Part shown: piece by piece, positions 60,768 to 64,000 of the stretch | Layout of the letters: each line of letters begins with the position of its first letter | Position numbering within the stretch: the stretch's first letter is position 1 | DNA from: Planctellipticum sp942493135 | GTDB taxonomy: Bacteria; Planctomycetota; Planctomycetia; Planctomycetales; Planctomycetaceae | Length of the DNA: 64,000 nt | Direction: 5' to 3' | Assembly (NCBI GenBank): GCA_942493135.1 | Contig: OW818684.1 | Location: forward strand, 3,906,001-3,970,000 | Program-made: the position numbers and the translations under genes | Notes under the pieces: generated by a model | What the model saw: the letters and a program-made list of their open reading frames with translations, nothing else | Told to the model about the DNA's origin: nothing | Databases searched by the model: none

Positions 60768-62467
60768 ACCATCGCACAGGATGGATCCTGCTGCTGGTGC
60801 TGTTGAGTGGTGGTGGCTGCGCGGTTTCGCGCGTCTCGCTCCGCGACGGCGAGTCGGCGGTTGCGAGAAAACCTTCCGCAGAGTTTCTTGAACCACGATC
60901 CATCGCTACGGGCCGATCGACTCCTCGATCATCGGCAACCGCGATGTCCGGAATCGCAGAGACACCGGCAGCGGCCCAGACGCGGTCGGACGACGGCGGA
61001 ACTCCGCAGTCAGAGCCACCGGCGGATGAAATCGACCTCGCTTCGGCCAGCGAACCGGCGCCGGAGGACTTGCCGCCACGTCCGACGGCCGGGGCTGATT
61101 CCGATCCTCCGGTCATCGTTCTGGATCACGTTATCGACTCGATCTACAGTTCCTTTCCGTTGCTGCGGGTGGCTCTGTACGAACGAAACATCGCTCAAGG
61201 CCAGCACCTGACGGCTCAGGGAGAGTTTGATACCAAACTGAAAGCGGACACGACGAATGCGCCGCTGGGTTTCTACCAGAACTATCGGCAGACGCTTGGC
61301 GTCGAGCAGCCGCTGTTCGGCGGCGGCAACGTTTACGGCGGATATCGCATCGGCCGGGGGTATTTCGGAACCTGGGACGACGGCGCCCGGACTAATGACG
61401 GTGGCGAGTTCAAGGCCGGGCTGGCCGTGCCGCTGCTGCAGAACCGGACCATCGACGATCGCCGCACGCAGCTCTGGGTGACTGCTGTGGGCCAGTCGGT
61501 CGTCGAACCGCAGGTCAAGACTCAGTTACTCAGCTTTGTCCGCGACGGCTCAGTGGCCTACTGGGACTGGGTTGCCGCCGGCCTGCAGCAGCAGATCGCC
61601 ACGCAGCTCTTCGAACTGGCGGATGATCGCCAGCGGAAGATCGAAGAACAGGTCAAGGCTGGCAAAGAGCCCGAATCAGACCTCACGGACAACGGACGGC
61701 TCATCGTCGCACGGCGGGTGAAACTGCTGGATGCCGAGCGAAAGCTGCATGTTTCCGCGGCCAAACTTTCGCTGTACTTTCGCGGTCCGGACGGGACGCC
61801 CCTCGTGCCACCCGACGACATGCTGCCGCCCGACTTTCCGCGTCCCTTGCCGATCGAGCCCGGACTGATCGAGCAGGACATTGCGTATGCGGTCGGCCGA
61901 CGACCGGAGTTTGGAGATCTCGACCTGCAGCGCCGGCAATTGGAAATCGAATTGAGTCAGGCGCAGAACCTGATGCTGCCGCAGCTCGATGCGCAGTTCA
62001 TGTCCGCAAAGGATGTGGGCGCCTGGTCATCCCCGAAGGGGGACAAGACTCCGTACCAGCTCGAAGGGGGAGTGAACTTCACGATGCCGGCGCAGTTCCG
62101 CAAGGCCCGCGGCAAGCTCCAGACCCTTGAAGGAAAGCTGGCCCAGAATACCGCAAAACGGCAGTACACACAGGACAAGATCGGCGTCGAAGTTCGCTCG
62201 GCGATCGTCGCCATCGACACCGCGTATCGCGCAATCGACCAGGCCCGCGAAGCGGTGAAACTCAATCAGCAGATGCAGGAATTCGAATCCATTCGCTTCG
62301 AGCAGGGCGCCAGCGATCTCCTGCGGATCAACCTGCGCGAGCAAGCCACCTTCGACGCCCGCGTCGTCGAAGTCGAAGCGGTGCAGCGCTACTTCATCTC
62401 TCAGGCCGACTACCGGGCGGCGGTGGCCGCTGACCTTCCGGATGTCGTCGAAATGGCTGAGCCCTGA
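60764..62467 (+). CDS. TolC-family outer-membrane efflux lipoprotein
   Basis: 567 residues from the ATG overlapping the HlyD stop; GGGGGAAG upstream. The lipobox LLSGGGC at 14-20 predicts lipid attachment. Residues 20-130 are a low-complexity Ser/Ala/Pro linker. The mature TolC-like body shows the two long helical pairs (LYERNIAQGQHLTAQGEFDTK, and LELSQAQ-like IELSQAQNLMLPQLDAQFM), and the tail repeat VEVEAVQRYFISQADYRAAV. It forms the outer-membrane channel of the exporter. Ends only 12 bp from the convergent SulP gene. Confidence 0.9.
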   Translation: MNHRTGWILLLVLLSGGGCAVSRVSLRDGESAVARKPSAEFLEPRSIATGRSTPRSSATAMSGIAETPAAAQTRSDDGGTPQSEPPADEIDLASASEPAPEDLPPRPTAGADSDPPVIVLDHVIDSIYSSFPLLRVALYERNIAQGQHLTAQGEFDTKLKADTTNAPLGFYQNYRQTLGVEQPLFGGGNVYGGYRIGRGYFGTWDDGARTNDGGEFKAGLAVPLLQNRTIDDRRTQLWVTAVGQSVVEPQVKTQLLSFVRDGSVAYWDWVAAGLQQQIATQLFELADDRQRKIEEQVKAGKEPESDLTDNGRLIVARRVKLLDAERKLHVSAAKLSLYFRGPDGTPLVPPDDMLPPDFPRPLPIEPGLIEQDIAYAVGRRPEFGDLDLQRRQLEIELSQAQNLMLPQLDAQFMSAKDVGAWSSPKGDKTPYQLEGGVNFTMPAQFRKARGKLQTLEGKLAQNTAKRQYTQDKIGVEVRSAIVAIDTAYRAIDQAREAVKLNQQMQEFESIRFEQGASDLLRINLREQATFDARVVEVEAVQRYFISQADYRAAVAADLPDVVEMAEP

Positions 62468-62479
62468 ACGAGAAGCCCC

Positions 62480-64000
62480 TTACGGCGCCTCGGCCGAGCC
62501 GAAGCGAACCTGGCTGATCGCCCCAGGCGACTCGTCAAAAAACTCGATCGCCCCCGTCGAGACATCGTACATCGCACCGGTGACGGCGATCCGGCCGGAC
62601 TCGACCAGTCCGCGAATTGTGCGGCTTTCGTCGAGAATCCTCGCGATCTCCCGTTCGACGTTGCGGCGGGCGACCGCATCGACGACGGCCGCCTTGTTTT
62701 CCGGCTTCGACGATTTCACCCGGGAGCAGGTCGTTTCCTCGAGCGACTGCTGGATATCCTGCACGATCGGCAGCAGGTGCTGGCAGCCGGTCGCTTGTGC
62801 GACGTTGGCGCCGCTGCACGCCAGGTCGACCGCGGCGGTGACTGCGCCGCAGCGCGTGTGACCCATGACCAGGATCAGCCTGGCGCCAGCGACTGCACAG
62901 CCGAATTCCATGCTGCCGAGGACTTTCGGACTGGTCACGTTGCCCGCGATGCGAATGCTGAAAATGTCGCCCAGGCCCAGATCGAAGACCAGCTCGGCCG
63001 GTGTCCGCGAGTCAATGCAGCTCAGCACAACCGCCAGCGGATGCTGTCCGGTTGACGTCGCCAGCACCTGCCGGCCCAGATCACGCCGCAACTGCCGGCC
63101 GGTTCGAAATCGATCATTGCCTTCGCGCAGGATTTGCAGAACCTGAGCGGGCGCCAGTTTGTCCTGCAGCTCTCGGGTCGAGTAATCGACGTACTGAGTT
63201 TCGTCCTTCAGGCGGTAACGCTCGCGAAATCCCCGCAGGCTGACCTGCACCCCCAGCACCGGGGCCGTCTCCTCCTTGAACTCCCGGATCAGGCTCAGAA
63301 TATCGGGGTCGATGTAGTCCGTGTTGTGAGCGTCCAGAAGGATGTGTTTGCCGCGCGGCGCACTCCGCAAGGCCCGCTCGAGCGCCGCGCGATTCAGAAA
63401 GCTGACCTGGTTGGCCAGCTCGATCCGCAGCACCTCGTCGGTCAGATGTTTCTCGACGAACTGCCGCATCGGCCGGCGGAGGTTGCTGTTCAGAATGAAG
63501 CCGATGCTCACCGCCAGTCCGATGGTGACTCCGATCACCAGATCGGTCAGGACGATCGAGACGAGCGTCGCGATGAACGGCACGAACTGGTAACGTCCGT
63601 CGTTCCACATGCTCCGGATGAGCTTCGGGCTCACCAGCTTGATTCCCGTCGCCAGCAGAATCGCCGCCAGGCACGACAGGGGAATCAGATTCAGGGCCGT
63701 CGGCAGAAATATCACGCAGCCGGCCAGCAGAACCCCGTGGAAAATGGCGGCCAGTCGGGTCTTGCCCCCGGCGTTGATGTTCACCGAACTGCGGACGATG
63801 ACGGATGTCATCGGAATGCCGCCAATCAGTCCGACCACGACGTTGCCGATTCCCTGCGCGACGAGTTCCCGGCTGGGCGGCGATTCCCGCTGCTGCGGAT
63901 CCAGTTTGTCGACCGCTTCCAGGTTCAGCAGCGTCTCCAGCGTCGCCACTATCGCCAGCGTCAACCCGGCCGTGTAGACCGCCGGGTTGGTCCACTGCGA
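62480..64000 (-). CDS. SulP-family anion transporter fused to beta-carbonic anhydrase (5' truncated by window edge)
   Basis: 506 residues visible; the frame stays open to the window edge, so the N-terminus is missing. The transmembrane SulP part has the GIGNVVVGLIGGIPMTSVIV block and further hydrophobic segments, then a STAS-like region (HILLDAHNTDYIDPDILS). The last 220 residues are a beta-carbonic anhydrase with SCIDSRTP and GHTRCGAV zinc motifs. Such SulP-CA fusions are expected to take up bicarbonate or sulfate and interconvert CO2/HCO3- at the membrane. Together with the separate carbonic anhydrase at 56,251, this marks a carbon-handling region. Confidence 0.92.
   Translation of the reverse strand, partial: SQWTNPAVYTAGLTLAIVATLETLLNLEAVDKLDPQQRESPPSRELVAQGIGNVVVGLIGGIPMTSVIVRSSVNINAGGKTRLAAIFHGVLLAGCVIFLPTALNLIPLSCLAAILLATGIKLVSPKLIRSMWNDGRYQFVPFIATLVSIVLTDLVIGVTIGLAVSIGFILNSNLRRPMRQFVEKHLTDEVLRIELANQVSFLNRAALERALRSAPRGKHILLDAHNTDYIDPDILSLIREFKEETAPVLGVQVSLRGFRERYRLKDETQYVDYSTRELQDKLAPAQVLQILREGNDRFRTGRQLRRDLGRQVLATSTGQHPLAVVLSCIDSRTPAELVFDLGLGDIFSIRIAGNVTSPKVLGSMEFGCAVAGARLILVMGHTRCGAVTAAVDLACSGANVAQATGCQHLLPIVQDIQQSLEETTCSRVKSSKPENKAAVVDAVARRNVEREIARILDESRTIRGLVESGRIAVTGAMYDVSTGAIEFFDESPGAISQVRFGSAEAP

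Noticed and set aside
63962..63964. TTG at 63,962-63,964 as the start of the SulP-carbonic anhydrase gene
   Set aside because: The frame continues without a stop to the window edge and the sequence upstream still reads as SulP membrane domain.
1..64000. tRNA, rRNA and CRISPR arrays
   Set aside because: Scanned by eye for T-loop words, rRNA blocks and evenly spaced repeats; none found, though single degenerate tRNAs could be missed.

Overview
The window looks like a chromosomal segment of a planctomycete (Planctomycetales, probably Planctomycetaceae-like). This is inferred from gene content and style, not from a marker gene. The DNA is GC-rich with long antisense shadow frames. Gene types include a sulfatase, two Gfo/Idh/MocA oxidoreductases (one with a Tat-type leader), a ThuA-domain protein, Uma2-family genes, and secreted Tyr/Pro/Cys/His-rich proteins. 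Lipid A genes (lpxC, lpxA) and the futalosine menaquinone route (mqnE with a UbiA-type prenyltransferase) are present. No rRNA, tRNA, CRISPR array or intact transposase was seen.

Layout. 1-5.3 kb: sulfatase fragment, SMP-30/esterase fusion, an A/T-richer acyltransferase and a GT2 enzyme. 5.5-11.9 kb: M3 oligopeptidase overlapping a GT39-like glycosyltransferase, coproheme decarboxylase (hemQ), a small conserved protein and an acetamidase/formamidase. 12.1-19.7 kb: envelope region with Skp/OmpH-like protein, lpxC, a DUF4870 protein, lpxA overlapping a Gfo/Idh oxidoreductase, then convergent cvpA and a YdjM-like membrane protein. The cvpA-facing gap (17.3-18 kb) holds a dense set of hairpins that may be an unrecognised structured RNA. 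20-22.8 kb: a thioredoxin and three secreted planctomycete-type proteins. 23.2-27.6 kb: a parC-parE type topoisomerase pair. 27.7-34.6 kb: small membrane protein, VOC protein, Ca/Na antiporter, lipase-like hydrolase, SGNH hydrolase and a glycosidase-like protein.

34.7-39.3 kb carries a compact aminophosphonate locus: phosphonoacetaldehyde hydrolase, a FAD amine oxidase of the phosphonate-associated clade, a DUF5690-type transporter candidate and a phosphonate-associated Zn alcohol dehydrogenase. A near-consensus parS (ParB-binding) site follows at 39,365-39,380. 39.4-50.3 kb: ThuA protein, a FecR-like membrane protein, a UbiA prenyltransferase, three tandem Uma2 genes, mqnE, an L,D-transpeptidase, a lipoprotein, cysC and a small secreted protein. 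50.3-54 kb: an enlarged glnE in which two ACT-like (GlnD-type) domains lie between the two nucleotidyltransferase halves. 54.2-64 kb: a Tat-secreted oxidoreductase, a winged-helix regulator divergent from a beta-carbonic anhydrase, then an ABC-HlyD-TolC export operon whose ABC protein has lost every ATPase motif, and finally a SulP-carbonic anhydrase fusion running off the window.

Intergenic DNA is littered with modular, text-like repeats in both orientations (9.5, 14.2, 15.0, 17.3, 17.9, 19.8 and 32.1 kb). They create spurious ORFs. The best candidates for something new are the GlnE-ACT architecture, the pseudo-ATPase export operon with a hairpin at its ribosome binding site, the structured-RNA candidate, the parS site and the transporter in the phosphonate locus.
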